From contig WGNV01000003.1 of assembly GCA_016124375.1 (NCBI GenBank), forward strand, positions 124,001-188,000: a stretch of 64,000 nt of DNA. The letters run 5' to 3'. The position numbers and the translations under genes were made by a program. Source of the stretch: Tepidisphaera sp. GTDB lineage: Bacteria > Planctomycetota > Phycisphaerae > Phycisphaerales > UBA1924. Numbering within the stretch: position 1 is the stretch's first letter; every line of letters starts with the position of its first letter. Of the stretch, positions 1-10,006 are shown in pieces. A model generated the notes under the pieces. The model was given only the letters and a program-made list of their open reading frames with translations, had not been told where the DNA came from and did no database searches.

Positions 1-5
1 TCGTG

Positions 6-2687
6 ATGCGCAGGCACGATCTTTTGTGTGTATTCATCGCGGCAGCCGGGCTGCCGGTGGGTCTGGTCGCCGCGCAGCCTTGCGCGCCTTCGGGTTGGAC
101 GCAGCTTTCGGGCCAGGCCGGGGTGCCGGCCCGGAGCAACACCGTCGTCGCGCAGGGCCCGGGGGGCTCCAGCGTGATGTTTGGTGGCTATGGCTCAGGA
201 ACGACTTACGGCGACACCTGGGTCTTCAACGGAGCCGCCTGGACGCAGATCACCACGCCCGCCCCCTCGCCCCGCAATCTCCACGTGATGGCCTACGACG
301 CCTCGCGCCAACGCACGGTGCTCGTGGGCGGGCAGGACTTCGGCCTGCCGGTCGAAACCTGGGAGTGGGACGGCGCCACCTGGCAGCAGGCCAGCCCCGC
401 GACCAACCCGCCCGCCCTCTACGGCGCCTCGCTGGGCTACGACGGCGTCACCGGCCGCGTCCTCCTCGTCGGCGGCACGCTCGCCGACACTGGCGAAGCC
501 AACAGCAACGTCTGGGCCTACGACGGCCAGACCTGGACCGATCTCGGAGCCATCGGCCCCAACCCGCGCCTGGGCGGCGCGCTCGCGTACGACAGCGCCC
601 GTCAACGCCTCGTCCTCTTCGGGGGCGTCAGCGCAACCACCTACGAAGACCTCTCCGACACCTGGGAGTTCGACGGCTCCCAATGGGGCCTGGTTGACCT
701 GGGCATCGTCGCCTACAACGGCGGCCGCCCGCCCTCCATGGCCTACGACCCCACCCTCCAGCGCCTCGTGCTCACCAACGCCTTCGGGCACCCGCAGAGC
801 ACCTACCAGTGGGACGGCCTTGGCTGGGCCGAAGTGGCGACGCAGACCCCCGGGGCCGGACTGCCGATCGTCTACAGCCAGGCCGCGGGGCACGTGGTGC
901 AGTTGCAGGCCGAGCCCAGCCAGACCTGGTCGTGGGACGGCAGCGCCTGGAGCAGCGTCGGGCCCGCGTCGATCCCGGCCCTCAACGGGCACGCCATGGT
1001 CTTCAACGCCCAGGTGGGCAAACCCATGGTCTTCGGGGGCGTGTCGTTCCTGGGCGAAGAGCAGCGCGGGCTGTGGCAGCTCGACGCATCGGGCTGGACG
1101 CGCGTCTCCAACGACGGCCCCGACGCCCGCGACCGCTTCGGGCTCACCTACGACTCCCAGCGCGGCCGCCTCGTCCTCTTCGGGGGCTACCCCGACAACC
1201 AGGGCGAGACCTGGACCTGGAGCAGCGGCACCTGGAGCCAGGTCCCCGGCTCCGGCCCCTCGCCCCGCCAATCACTCGCGATGGCCTACGACAGCGCCCG
1301 CGACCGCGTCGTGGTCTTCGGGGGCCAAGACCCGGATTACAACCTCTTGAACGACACCTGGCAGTTCGACGGCGCCGCCTGGACCCAGGCGACCCCCGCC
1401 CACGCGCCCGCGGGTCGCGACCGGGCGGCCATGGCCTACGACCCCGCCCGGCACGCCGTCGTGCTCTTCGGCGGGCGCAACGAAAACTACGAAATCCTGG
1501 GCGATACCTGGCAGTTTGACGGCACCGACTGGTCGCAGATCGTGACCCCCGGCGCGCCCCCGGCCCGCTACGCCGCGACGATGACCTACGACGCCTCGAT
1601 CGGCAAGCTCGTCCTCATCGGCGGGCTGGACGAGAACTACGCGTCCATCAGCGACGTGTGGGTACTCGACCAGGCCAACGGCTGGCAACGTATTCAGGCG
1701 GTGCCGGGCCAACTGGGCGGCCGCACCGACACCGCCGCGGCCTACGACGCCAGCCGTGGACGCACCGTGCTCTACGGCGGCTTCGACGACATCGCAACCC
1801 GGGGCGACACCTGGAGCCTCGCCGCGGGCGTCATCGCCAACATCACCCAGCAGCCACAGAGCGCGAGCCTCATCACGGGCGACAGCTACGCCTTCGTGAT
1901 CGCCGCCAACGCGGACCGGGCGATCTCCTACCAGTGGACCCGCGACGGTTCGCCGGTCGGCGATGGCCCCACCGGCAACGGCTCGACGCTCAGCGGCGCG
2001 ACCTCGCCCACCCTCAACCTCACCAACGCGCAGGCGGGCGACTCCGGTCGCTACGCCTGCATCATTTCGACCGAGTGCGGCCAGACCGGCACGGACCAGG
2101 CCACGCTCACCGTCTGCGAGACCGCCGCCCCCGTCATCGCGAGCAGCCCCACCGACCTCGCGCTCTGCCCCACGTCCAGCGGCGACATGACCGTGAACGC
2201 CTCGGGCCAGGGACCCAGCGGGCTTCGGTACGAATGGCAGGCGAGCTACCTCGGAATCGACCCGCCCCAGTGGTTCGATCTCTACGACGGCGAAATCTAC
2301 GGCGAGGGCGGCCCGCTCGGCAGCATCTCGGGCAGCTACCTGCCGACCATCACCTTCGGCCCGACCTTCGACGGCTCCTGGCTCTTCACTGGCCCGCTCT
2401 TCCAGGTACGGTGCATCGTCATCAGCGACTGCGGCTCTTCGACCTCGGGCTCGGCGCTGCTGACCATTCTCGACGCGTCCGACCCTTCCTGCGGCGGCAC
2501 GACCTGCGACCCCGACGTCAACCAGGACGGCGTGGCGGATCAGGGTGACGTCGACTACCTCATCAATGTGATCGCCGGCGGCGAAAACCCCACCAACATC
2601 GACCCGGACTTCAACCGCGACGGGGTGGGTGATCAGGGCGACATCGACGCGCTCATCAACGTCATCGCCGGCGGCCCCTGCCCCTGA
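6..2687 (+). CDS. Exported Kelch-repeat protein with Ig-like and dockerin-like domains
   Basis: Secreted or cell-surface protein of 893 residues; substrate unknown. The ATG at 6 is preferred over the GTG directly before it because it gives a good signal peptide: Arg-Arg-His, then a hydrophobic run with a likely cleavage site after Ala23. Residues from about 30 to 600 are tandem Kelch-like blades with recurring 'MAYD', 'VLFGG', 'DTW.FDG' and 'W.Q' elements, typical of a beta-propeller. Two Ig-like segments with paired Cys follow (about 610-700 and 705-820). The last 50 residues hold two near-identical EF-hand-like repeats of the type 'D.N.DGV.DQGD.D.LINVIAGG', the dockerin-like tail common in exported planctomycete proteins. 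A strong terminator follows. Nothing shows a catalytic role. Confidence 0.9.
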   Translation: MRRHDLLCVFIAAAGLPVGLVAAQPCAPSGWTQLSGQAGVPARSNTVVAQGPGGSSVMFGGYGSGTTYGDTWVFNGAAWTQITTPAPSPRNLHVMAYDASRQRTVLVGGQDFGLPVETWEWDGATWQQASPATNPPALYGASLGYDGVTGRVLLVGGTLADTGEANSNVWAYDGQTWTDLGAIGPNPRLGGALAYDSARQRLVLFGGVSATTYEDLSDTWEFDGSQWGLVDLGIVAYNGGRPPSMAYDPTLQRLVLTNAFGHPQSTYQWDGLGWAEVATQTPGAGLPIVYSQAAGHVVQLQAEPSQTWSWDGSAWSSVGPASIPALNGHAMVFNAQVGKPMVFGGVSFLGEEQRGLWQLDASGWTRVSNDGPDARDRFGLTYDSQRGRLVLFGGYPDNQGETWTWSSGTWSQVPGSGPSPRQSLAMAYDSARDRVVVFGGQDPDYNLLNDTWQFDGAAWTQATPAHAPAGRDRAAMAYDPARHAVVLFGGRNENYEILGDTWQFDGTDWSQIVTPGAPPARYAATMTYDASIGKLVLIGGLDENYASISDVWVLDQANGWQRIQAVPGQLGGRTDTAAAYDASRGRTVLYGGFDDIATRGDTWSLAAGVIANITQQPQSASLITGDSYAFVIAANADRAISYQWTRDGSPVGDGPTGNGSTLSGATSPTLNLTNAQAGDSGRYACIISTECGQTGTDQATLTVCETAAPVIASSPTDLALCPTSSGDMTVNASGQGPSGLRYEWQASYLGIDPPQWFDLYDGEIYGEGGPLGSISGSYLPTITFGPTFDGSWLFTGPLFQVRCIVISDCGSSTSGSALLTILDASDPSCGGTTCDPDVNQDGVADQGDVDYLINVIAGGENPTNIDPDFNRDGVGDQGDIDALINVIAGGPCP

Positions 2688-2747
2688 GCCTTTTCAGGCA
2701 CACCCGCCGACACTCGAACCCGGGTGCCACGCACGTGACTCACACGC

Positions 2748-2784
2748 ACCGACCAGGCCGCCAAGCGCGGCCTGGTCGGTTTTT
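2748..2784 (+). terminator. Rho-independent terminator of the Kelch gene
   Basis: A perfect 13-bp stem (2748-2760 with 2768-2780) with a 7-base loop is followed by a run of five T. It lies 60 bases after the Kelch stop codon. Confidence 0.85.
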
Positions 2785-2981
2785 GGGGCCGGCAGGCGCG
2801 ACGTCTCGCCCCGCCCGGCGGCAGGGTGGCCAGGCCGCCGGCCAACGCCGGGGAAAAGCCATGTCGAATGCCGGGGTGGGAATTTGGGGGGACGCCGCAA
2901 GAACGGGCGTCGTCGCAGCCCGGGAGGGGCGCTATTATGCCCCCCCGCGAGGCCAAGCACCGCAAGGCCCCGCGGCAGATT

Positions 2982-3055
2982 GGGCGATTAGCGCAGTTGG
3001 CTAGCGCGCTTCCTTGACATGGAAGAGGTCCCCGGTTCGAGTCCGGGATCGCTCA
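2982..3055 (+). tRNA. tRNA-Val (anticodon GAC)
   Basis: A full cloverleaf can be drawn. The acceptor stem GGGCGAT pairs with ATCGCTC (one G-T pair), the D arm GCGC pairs with GCGC, the anticodon stem CTTCC/GGAAG encloses the loop TTGACAT with anticodon GAC, and the T arm CCCGG/CCGGG encloses TTCGAGT. The discriminator is A; CCA is not encoded. The rest of 2688-3195 besides this tRNA and the upstream terminator shows no gene. Confidence 0.95.
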
Positions 3056-3195
3056 CTTTTCGCGGCTCGGGATTCCCCTCCCGGGCCGCCGCTGTTTTTG
3101 CCCCTGCGCCTCGCCCTGCCCCTCCCCGCCCGATCGGGGGGCGTTACCCTCTCGACAGTGTCGTCGCCCCGTCGCTGCCGCACCGGAGGATCCGG

Positions 3196-4368
3196 ATGTT
3201 TGAAGCCGCCCAAGAGTTCATGCTCCGCCACGCCATCGACGCCTGGCTGGTCCACGACTTCCGCTCTTCCAACAGCGTGCTCGCGGCTCTGCTCCCCGGG
3301 AAACGCTTCCTCACCCGGCGCGTGGAACTCCTGATCCCCGCCCGGGGCGAGCCCACGCTGCTGGCCCATCACATCGATGCGTCGCAGTTTGCCTCCAGCG
3401 GCGTGCGGGTCGAGAAGTATCTCACCTGGCAGGAGTACCGGGCGTGGATGCTGGGCGTGGGCAACGGCCGCACGCGCGTCGCGATGGAATACGCCCCCGG
3501 CGCGACCCTTCCCGTCGTCGGCGTCGTCGATGCCGGCACCGTCGAACTCGTCCGCAGCGCGGGCGTCGAGGTGGTTTCGTCGGCCGATCTCATCCAGACC
3601 TGCGTCGCCCGCTGGAGCGAGGCGGCGCTCTCTCGCCACATCAAGGCCTCGCAGCAGGTCAACGCCATCAAGGACGCCGCGTTCGCGCACATCCGTCAGT
3701 GCCTGGCCGCGGGCACGCCCGTGAACGAACACCAGGTCCAGCAACTCATCCTGCAAGGCTTCGCACGCGAGGGGCTCGAAACCCCCGACGGCCCGATCGT
3801 GGCCGTCAACGCCCACGCGGGCGACCCGCACTTCGAGGTTTCGCCATCGAACCCCGCGCCGATCAAGAAAAACGACTGGGTGCTCATCGACCTCTGGGCC
3901 CGCGTGCCGGGCGACGAGAACATCTTCAGCGACATCACCTGGGTCGGTTACTGCGGCCACGAAATCCCCGCCAAGCACCGCGCGGTGTACGCCGCCGTCA
4001 CCGGCGCCCGCGATGCCGCCCTGGCCCGCGTGCAGCAGGCCTGGGCAAGCAAGGAGCCTGTGCAGGGCTGGCAAGTGGACGAAGCCTCGCAGCTCGTCCT
4101 TCGCGGTTCGGGCTTCGCCGAGTTCATCCGCCACCGGACCGGACACAGCCTGAGCCCCGGGCCAAAGGTGCATGGCGTGGGCGTCAACATCGACAACACC
4201 GAGACCCACGACACGCGCCTGGTGCTGCCGGGCGTCGGCTTCACGATTGAACCCGGGCTCTATCTGCCCGAGTTCGGCGTGCGCAGCGAGATCAATGTGT
4301 ACATGGACCCAGCCAAGGGCCCGGTCGTGACCAGCCAGATCCAGCGCGACGTCATTCTGATGGCCTGA
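3196..4368 (+). CDS. M24 family metallopeptidase (Xaa-Pro aminopeptidase-like)
   Basis: Cytoplasmic dinuclear-metal peptidase of 390 residues. The ATG at 3196 is chosen because GGAGGA lies five bases before it; the longer open frame runs back through the tRNA gene and is not credible. Residues 1-135 form the N-terminal creatinase-like domain and about 145-390 the pita-bread catalytic domain. The five expected metal ligands are all visible: Asp232 (in LIDLWA), Asp246 (in FSDITW), His317 (in RTGHSL), Glu352 (in TIEPGL) and Glu365 (in RSEINV). The family cleaves X-Pro bonds or acts as prolidase, and substrate preference cannot be read from the sequence. mutS follows 37 bases downstream on the same strand, so co-transcription is possible. 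Confidence 0.88.
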   Translation: MFEAAQEFMLRHAIDAWLVHDFRSSNSVLAALLPGKRFLTRRVELLIPARGEPTLLAHHIDASQFASSGVRVEKYLTWQEYRAWMLGVGNGRTRVAMEYAPGATLPVVGVVDAGTVELVRSAGVEVVSSADLIQTCVARWSEAALSRHIKASQQVNAIKDAAFAHIRQCLAAGTPVNEHQVQQLILQGFAREGLETPDGPIVAVNAHAGDPHFEVSPSNPAPIKKNDWVLIDLWARVPGDENIFSDITWVGYCGHEIPAKHRAVYAAVTGARDAALARVQQAWASKEPVQGWQVDEASQLVLRGSGFAEFIRHRTGHSLSPGPKVHGVGVNIDNTETHDTRLVLPGVGFTIEPGLYLPEFGVRSEINVYMDPAKGPVVTSQIQRDVILMA

Positions 4369-4405
4369 GGCGTCCAAGGCCCGCCTCGCCCCGCGATCCA
4401 CACCC

Positions 4406-7126
4406 ATGCCCGACCCGCGCGAAACTCCGGCGATGCAGCAGTACTACCGCTTCAAGCAGCGGCACCCGGGCTGCGTGCTGCTCTTTCGCATCGGCGATTT
4501 CTACGAGATGTTCGACGACGACGCGGTGGCCGTCAGCAAGGCCATCGGCCTCACGCTCACCCAGCGCACCCAAGGCGTGCCCATGGCCGGCGTGCCGTTC
4601 CACCAACTCGACAACTACGTGCGCAAGATGCTGGGCGCCGGCTTCCGCGTCGCCGTCGCCGAGCAACTGATCGACTCCTCGCAGGCCAAGGGCGTGGTGC
4701 CGCGGGCCGTCACGCGGGTTCTCTCCCCCGGCACGCTGGTCGATGAATCGCTCATCGAAACGCAAGACCCCGGCGCACTTGCGGCCATCAGTTTCACCTC
4801 CAGTGGCGACGACTCGCCCGCCGCGATCGCTGTCGTCGAGGTCAGCACCGGGCAGTTCACGGTCCTCTCGTGCGACAACGCCGCGATCGTCGACGAGCTC
4901 GCGCGTCGGGGCGTGCGCGAAGTCCTCTACTCCGACACCGCCGAAATCGCCCCCACCCCCCGCGTGCAACGCGTGCTAAGCGCCCTGCGACTGGCCGGCA
5001 CGCCCCGCGCCACCTGGCACTTTCGCCACTCAGAAGCGCTGGACGCCCTGCGCGAGCACTATGGCGTCTCGACGCTCGCAGGGTTCGGCCTGGCCGACGA
5101 CGCCCCCGAGGTTGGTCCCGCCGGGGCGGCTCTCCGCTACCTGCGCGAAACCCAGACCCTGAGCGACGAAGACCTCAAGGGCGTCTCAGGCGTCAACGTC
5201 GCGCGGGCGACGCTGAAACATCTGCACCCCCCCCGCCGCGAAGACCCCAGCGCCCACTGCGTCATCGACGCCGTCAGTCTTCGCTCGCTGGAGATCGAGA
5301 CCACGCTGCGGGCCGGAGCCGCGGATGGGTCGCTGGTGGGCGTTTTTCTCGGCGCGGGCAAGAAGAACTTGCTGCGCACCGGCATGGGCCGTCGCCTGCT
5401 TCGCGACTGGCTTTGCCGCCCGCTGCGCGACGCCGCAGCCATCCGCGCCCGCCAGCACGCCGTCGCGACGTTCGTCGAAGATCGCGTGCTCGCCGACACC
5501 CTGGGCGACCTGCTGGCGGGCGTGCAGGACACACCCCGCATCCTGGCGCGCCTGGCGATGGCCCGGGCGACGCCGCGGGATCTGGTGGGCCTGGCCACTT
5601 CGCTCGCCCGCACCGAGGCGCTGCTTGACGCGATCGAGGGCGTGCCCGCGCTGGCCGAACTTGCCGCGACGCTGGGCAGCGCGACCCCCACCTGCCAAGC
5701 CGCGGAGCGCGTGGTTGCTTCGTGCCTCGCCGAGCCCCCGGCTCACATGCGCGAAGGCGGGCTCATCAAAGACGGCGTCGACGCCGACCTCGACGAAAGC
5801 CGCCTGATCCAGCGTGACGCCGGCGCCTGGCTCGCCGAATATCAAAAACGCCTGATCGAGACGCACAACCTGCCCGGGCTCAAGGTCGGGTTCAATCGCG
5901 TGTTTGGGTATTACATCGAACTTCCCCAGGCCCAGGCCAAGAACGCCCCCGCGGCTCTCGAACGCACCCAGACCCTCCGCAGCGCCGAACGCTTCACCAC
6001 CCCCGAACTCCGCGACTTTGAACGCAAAGCCACCGGGGCCGAAGCCCGCGCCATCGAGCGTGAACGCGAGCTTTTCCAGAACATGTGCGACGGGCTTGCC
6101 GCGTTCACGCGCGAGATCAACGCCTTCAGCCACGCCGTCGCGACGCTCGACGCGCTCCTCGCCTTTGCCGAAAAAGCCGTGCAACGCGGCTGGAAACGCC
6201 CCGAGATCGTTGACGAGCCCTCGCTCATGATCCACGCCGGGCGTCACCCGGTGCTGGACGAATCGCTGGGGGGCGAGTTCGTGCCCAACGACTGCGAGCT
6301 GGGCCTCGCCGGCAAAGCCGCGTTGGCGCTCATCACCGGCCCCAACATGGCGGGCAAGAGCACGTTCATCCGCCAGACGGCGCTGATCACCTTATTGGCC
6401 CACGCCGGCAGTTTCGTGCCCGCGGACCGCGCCACCATCGGCGTTGTCGATCGTATTTTCACCCGCATCGGCGCTGACGACGCCCTGCACGCCGGCCAAT
6501 CCACCTTCATGGTCGAGATGATCGAGACCGCGAACATCCTGAACCACGCCACGCCCCGCAGCCTCGTCGTCCTCGACGAAGTCGGTCGCGGCACCAGCAC
6601 CCTGGACGGCCTCTCGCTGGCCTGGGCCATCGTCGAACACTTGGCCGGCGCCCCCGGCCAACCCGGCCCGCGGACCTTGTTCGCCACGCACTACCACGAA
6701 CTCACCGACCTCGAGGAACAACTGCAAGGCCAGGTGCAAAACCTCCACGTCGCCGTGCGCGAGTGGCCCCAGGGGGGCGAGCACGCCGAGATCGTCTTCC
6801 TGCACCGCATCCTGCCGGGCCGCACCGATCAGTCGTACGGGTTGCACGTCGCGCGCCTGGCCGGCATGCCCGCGCCCGTCATCGCCCGCGGCCGCGAAGT
6901 GCTCGCCAGCCTGGCCGTGCAGCACGCGGGCAAACCATCTATCGCGCCCGCCAGCCGCCATCACGACTCGGGCGGCCAGTTCTCGCTGTTCACGGAGTAT
7001 CTCGGCCACCCCGCGATCGATTCGCTTCGCGAGATCAAACTCGAAAAACTCTCCCCCATGCAGGCCTTCGACGAACTGCGACGCCTGAAGGCCCAGGTCG
7101 AAACGGGCGCCAACGGCTCGCGCTAG
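4406..7126 (+). CDS. mutS: DNA mismatch repair protein MutS
   Basis: Mismatch-recognition ATPase of 906 residues, slightly longer than most MutS proteins (about 850-880). The N-terminus has the mismatch-contacting Phe-x-Glu motif inside 'RIGDFYEMF' near residues 31-39. Connector, lever and clamp domains follow, then the C-terminal ABC-type ATPase: Walker A 'GPNMAGKST' at about 645, Walker B and D-loop 'VLDEVGRGTSTLDG' around 720, and a switch His in 'FATHYHEL'. All core elements are intact, so it should be a functional repair protein. It begins at an ATG with no strong ribosome site. No mutL is present in the window. Confidence 0.97.
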   Translation: MPDPRETPAMQQYYRFKQRHPGCVLLFRIGDFYEMFDDDAVAVSKAIGLTLTQRTQGVPMAGVPFHQLDNYVRKMLGAGFRVAVAEQLIDSSQAKGVVPRAVTRVLSPGTLVDESLIETQDPGALAAISFTSSGDDSPAAIAVVEVSTGQFTVLSCDNAAIVDELARRGVREVLYSDTAEIAPTPRVQRVLSALRLAGTPRATWHFRHSEALDALREHYGVSTLAGFGLADDAPEVGPAGAALRYLRETQTLSDEDLKGVSGVNVARATLKHLHPPRREDPSAHCVIDAVSLRSLEIETTLRAGAADGSLVGVFLGAGKKNLLRTGMGRRLLRDWLCRPLRDAAAIRARQHAVATFVEDRVLADTLGDLLAGVQDTPRILARLAMARATPRDLVGLATSLARTEALLDAIEGVPALAELAATLGSATPTCQAAERVVASCLAEPPAHMREGGLIKDGVDADLDESRLIQRDAGAWLAEYQKRLIETHNLPGLKVGFNRVFGYYIELPQAQAKNAPAALERTQTLRSAERFTTPELRDFERKATGAEARAIERERELFQNMCDGLAAFTREINAFSHAVATLDALLAFAEKAVQRGWKRPEIVDEPSLMIHAGRHPVLDESLGGEFVPNDCELGLAGKAALALITGPNMAGKSTFIRQTALITLLAHAGSFVPADRATIGVVDRIFTRIGADDALHAGQSTFMVEMIETANILNHATPRSLVVLDEVGRGTSTLDGLSLAWAIVEHLAGAPGQPGPRTLFATHYHELTDLEEQLQGQVQNLHVAVREWPQGGEHAEIVFLHRILPGRTDQSYGLHVARLAGMPAPVIARGREVLASLAVQHAGKPSIAPASRHHDSGGQFSLFTEYLGHPAIDSLREIKLEKLSPMQAFDELRRLKAQVETGANGSR

Positions 7127-7136
7127 CGAGCGCTTC

Positions 7137-8102
7137 TCACCCCGCCCCCACCAACTCCCCCCACGCCTTCGTGAGCCCCCGGGTTATCTCGCCCGGGCTC
7201 CCCGCCCCGATCGCCTCGGCCTCCAGCCTCACCACCGGCAGCACGCCCCAACTGCTGTTGGTCAAGAACACCTCGTCGGCCCGCAGCACATCATCCAAGT
7301 CCAGCATCCGCCGCCGCGTCTGCAAGCCAGCCCCCAGCGCCCAATCCAGCACCCATCGCCTCACGATTCCCGGCAGCACCGGGCTGGGCAAGACCGCGCC
7401 CTTGTTCCCCGCCGCGGGCGGCGCGTCGAAGTCATCATCGCCCCGCGCCACCTCCTCTTCCTCCCCGCGCGCGATCGGCGTCATCAAGACGCCGTCGCGC
7501 ACCACAAACGCGTTGCTCACGCACCCGCCCACCAGGTGATTGGTCACCGAGAAGACCATCGCCTCGCCCGCCCCCTTGGCCGCGGCTTGCTGCAACTCCC
7601 GCAACCTCCCCCAGTAGTTCAGCGTCTTGTGCCCCTGCATCGGGTCGAGCGGGCTCGGCCTCATGTCCGCCAGCGTCACCAGCGTGCCCCGCGCGAACAT
7701 CTCCGCCGGATACTCGGTTGCAGGCTGCCCGACGATCAGCAGCGTGGGCGTGTGTGCCGCCGGCCCGCCCCCCACCAGCATGTTCAAATCACCCCCGGTG
7801 ATCGTCAGCCTGAGCCGCAGCCTGGCCGCCCCCGGGTGCTCGCTGGCCGCCCGATCCGCCGCACGCTTCAGCGCCTCTTCCAGCGCCCCCGCCCGCAGCG
7901 ATTCGCTCAGCCCCAGCGCCGCCGCCGACACCCGCATGCGCTCCACGTGCTCCTGCAGGTGCAGCACGCGGGCGCCCTCGCCCTGCCGCACCGCCAGCAG
8001 CGTCTCGAACAGCCCGACGCCGTGCTGAAACCCCGCGTCAAAGGCCGACACCCGCGCATCATTCCGCGGCACGAAACCATCATTCAAGAACACGCTCGCC
8101 AT
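7137..8102 (-). CDS. Class IV PLP-dependent aminotransferase / aminodeoxychorismate lyase-like protein
   Basis: Fold-type IV pyridoxal-phosphate enzyme of 321 residues, the group that includes branched-chain aminotransferase, D-amino-acid transaminase and 4-amino-4-deoxychorismate lyase (PabC). The catalytic lysine is in 'GHKTLNYWGRL', followed by 'VGGCVSNAFVV' and the cofactor-phosphate region 'LPGIVRRWVL'. The ATG at 8102 is preferred to the in-frame GTG two codons upstream. An acidic insertion (EEEEVARGDDDFD) separates the two halves, which is unusual. It converges with mutS, with ten bases between the stop codons. Which reaction it performs cannot be decided here. Confidence 0.82.
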   Translation of the reverse strand: MASVFLNDGFVPRNDARVSAFDAGFQHGVGLFETLLAVRQGEGARVLHLQEHVERMRVSAAALGLSESLRAGALEEALKRAADRAASEHPGAARLRLRLTITGGDLNMLVGGGPAAHTPTLLIVGQPATEYPAEMFARGTLVTLADMRPSPLDPMQGHKTLNYWGRLRELQQAAAKGAGEAMVFSVTNHLVGGCVSNAFVVRDGVLMTPIARGEEEEVARGDDDFDAPPAAGNKGAVLPSPVLPGIVRRWVLDWALGAGLQTRRRMLDLDDVLRADEVFLTNSSWGVLPVVRLEAEAIGAGSPGEITRGLTKAWGELVGAG

Positions 8103-8682
8103 GCCCACAAGATAGCCGCGCCCACGCCGCCCAAAAACAACGGAACCCGGGGTCTTCCGACCGCCGGGCTCCCTCTCCTACCTAGCACGGGCGCTCACAG
8201 CCTATCGCGGCGCTTCGCCGCCCAGCCGCCCCGGGGGTGGCGGCGGACCCCTCCGTCCGCCGCCGACCCCGATCCCCTCTCTCCAGCGGGGTTCTTCTCC
8301 GAACCGAGGCGACCTATCGCCTCCATGCGACGTTTCTCGCGACCAGCGCTAACGCCATCTCCAAAATCCTGCGGCAATCTTCGGGCGCACCAACGGCTCC
8401 GCGGCACGGGTGCTCTCCCACCCGCCCAACGCCCCGCTCGCACGCCCATTGCGTCCGAAGCGAAATCTCAATCTCAGTTTGTGGTGTGAGTCCGAAAAGC
8501 ACAGAATTCAGCCCGAAAAACCCCGTCCCGCCCGCGGCCAAGCTCCGCATCCGGAAGGAAAGGCCGAGGATGTACGAGCCCGTTTCGGACACGGTTGCGG
8601 GAATGCGCAGGCAACCCGCCATGAAACCGCTCTCATTTTCACACTTCAGCCCGAGGTGCTCCGCCCGGGCGGCTCAACCCAT
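8103..8682. other. Intergenic region without a supported gene
   Basis: About 580 bases between two minus-strand aminotransferase genes. Short open frames exist on both strands but look like high-GC noise, with no ribosome site or recognisable protein. The one structure seen is a perfect 10-bp GC hairpin at 8239-8264 without a T tract. It may shape the 3' end of the DegT-type transcript. Confidence 0.5.
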
Positions 8683-9858
8683 CTACCCGCGCGGCGACAG
8701 GTTCTCCTGCTTGATCATCACCTCCAGCGCCTGACACACATGATCAATCTCCCGCGCCGTCAGGCTGCTGTAAAAAGGCAACGCCAGCGTCCGCTGGCTC
8801 ACGCTCTCCGCGATCGGATACATCCCCGGCCCCAGCCCGAACTGCTCGCGATAGAAGGGCTGCAAGTGAATGCACGGGAAGTAATCATTCGTCCCGATCT
8901 CCTGCCTGCGCAGCCCCGCGATCACCCGGTCGCGCTCTTCGCCCGTATAGCTTGGCGACAACCTCACGATGAACACGAACCAGCTCATCACCGTGTCGGC
9001 GTCGATCGTCGGCAGCGCCAGGTGCGGGTGCCCGGCCAGGCGCCGCACGTAGTGCTCCGCCACCCGCATCCGCTTCTCCAGAATCTCGTCCAGCCGCCTC
9101 ATCTGCCCCACGCCCAGCGCCGCGTTGAGCTCCGGCAGGCGATAGTTGTACCCCAGCCGCTCGTGCTTCAGCCAGCTCCCAGACGCGTTCGTCGCGCTCG
9201 GGGCGATGTGCCCCAGGGGCCTGCCCTGATTCCTCAGGCTGCGGCACATCTCCGCCAGGCGATGATCGTCCGTCACGATCATCCCGCCCTCGCCCGTGGT
9301 GATCTGCTTGTTGGGATAGAACCCGAACACGCCGACCCGCCCAAAGTGCCCCGCCGGGCGTCCTTTGTACACGCACCCCAGCGCCTCGCAGCAATCTTCG
9401 ATCAGCGGCACCTCGTTCCTGGCCGCGATCGCCGCGTACTGATCCATGTACGCCGGATTGCCAAACGTCTCGACCGCCAGGATCGCCCGCGTCTTCGGGC
9501 CGATCGCCGCCTGTATCTTCGCCGGATCCATGTTCAGCGTGGTCGGACAGATGTCCACGAACTTTGGCGTGGCCCCGACGAACAGGATGCAGTTGCTCGA
9601 CGCGATGAACGAAAAGGGCGTCGTAATCACTTCGTCGCCGGGGCCGATGCCCAGCGCCGACAACGCCAGGTGCAGCCCGCTGGTGCCCGAGTTCACCGCG
9701 ACGCCATGCCGGCACCCCGCCCGCGCGGCCACCAGCTTCTCGAACTGCTCCACCATCGGTCCGATCGACAGTCGCCCCGACCGAAGCGTCTGAAGCACCA
9801 TCTGCTCTTCAAGCTCCGTGATGTCCGGCCGCGACAGGGGAATCTCATGGGTCGCCAT
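8683..9858 (-). CDS. DegT/DnrJ/EryC1/StrS family aminotransferase
   Basis: Fold-type I PLP enzyme of 391 residues that usually aminates a nucleotide-linked keto sugar for cell-surface glycans. The ATG at 9858 gives the normal family start 'IPLSRPDITE'. The 'TFSFIASSN' cofactor-binding region, the acidic 'IEDCCEALG' motif (Asp-x-x-x-x-x-Gly form) and the Schiff-base lysine in 'GFYPNKQITTGEGG' are all present. Upstream frame extension would run into the divergent regulator. No other sugar-nucleotide gene lies nearby, so the substrate (for example a UDP-4-keto sugar) is only an inference. Confidence 0.9.
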   Translation of the reverse strand: MATHEIPLSRPDITELEEQMVLQTLRSGRLSIGPMVEQFEKLVAARAGCRHGVAVNSGTSGLHLALSALGIGPGDEVITTPFSFIASSNCILFVGATPKFVDICPTTLNMDPAKIQAAIGPKTRAILAVETFGNPAYMDQYAAIAARNEVPLIEDCCEALGCVYKGRPAGHFGRVGVFGFYPNKQITTGEGGMIVTDDHRLAEMCRSLRNQGRPLGHIAPSATNASGSWLKHERLGYNYRLPELNAALGVGQMRRLDEILEKRMRVAEHYVRRLAGHPHLALPTIDADTVMSWFVFIVRLSPSYTGEERDRVIAGLRRQEIGTNDYFPCIHLQPFYREQFGLGPGMYPIAESVSQRTLALPFYSSLTAREIDHVCQALEVMIKQENLSPRG

Positions 9859-9947
9859 GCAAGAGTTTATCGGTCCGGCGAGGGCCCGCCTTGATCGATC
9901 CGCGTCCAAGGGTCTGCCCGCGAGCGCCCCGACCTCTGTCGCGCGCA

Positions 9948-9963
9948 TATACTGTTTCAACAA
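9948..9963 (+). promoter_or_regulatory. Probable -10 box and MarR operator upstream of the marR gene
   Basis: TATACT (9948-9953) looks like a -10 element. It overlaps the interrupted palindrome CTGTTTCAACAA (9952-9963, core TGTT-TC-AACA). A closely related palindrome precedes the pirin gene at 10679-10690, which suggests the same regulator binds both. Confidence 0.5.
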
Positions 9964-10006
9964 CCTTTCCGGGTGTGAAGGAATCCCGTCATCGCGAGAC
10001 TTCATC

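Noticed and set aside
195-1271. Long minus-strand open frame (358 codons) opposite the Kelch gene
   Set aside because: Its protein is low-complexity and Gly/Val/Ala-rich, as expected from the antisense of a high-GC gene; the plus-strand Kelch protein has a signal peptide and repeats.
8237-8734. Open frames in the gap between the two aminotransferase genes
   Set aside because: No ribosome site, no recognisable motif and unlikely amino-acid composition on either strand.
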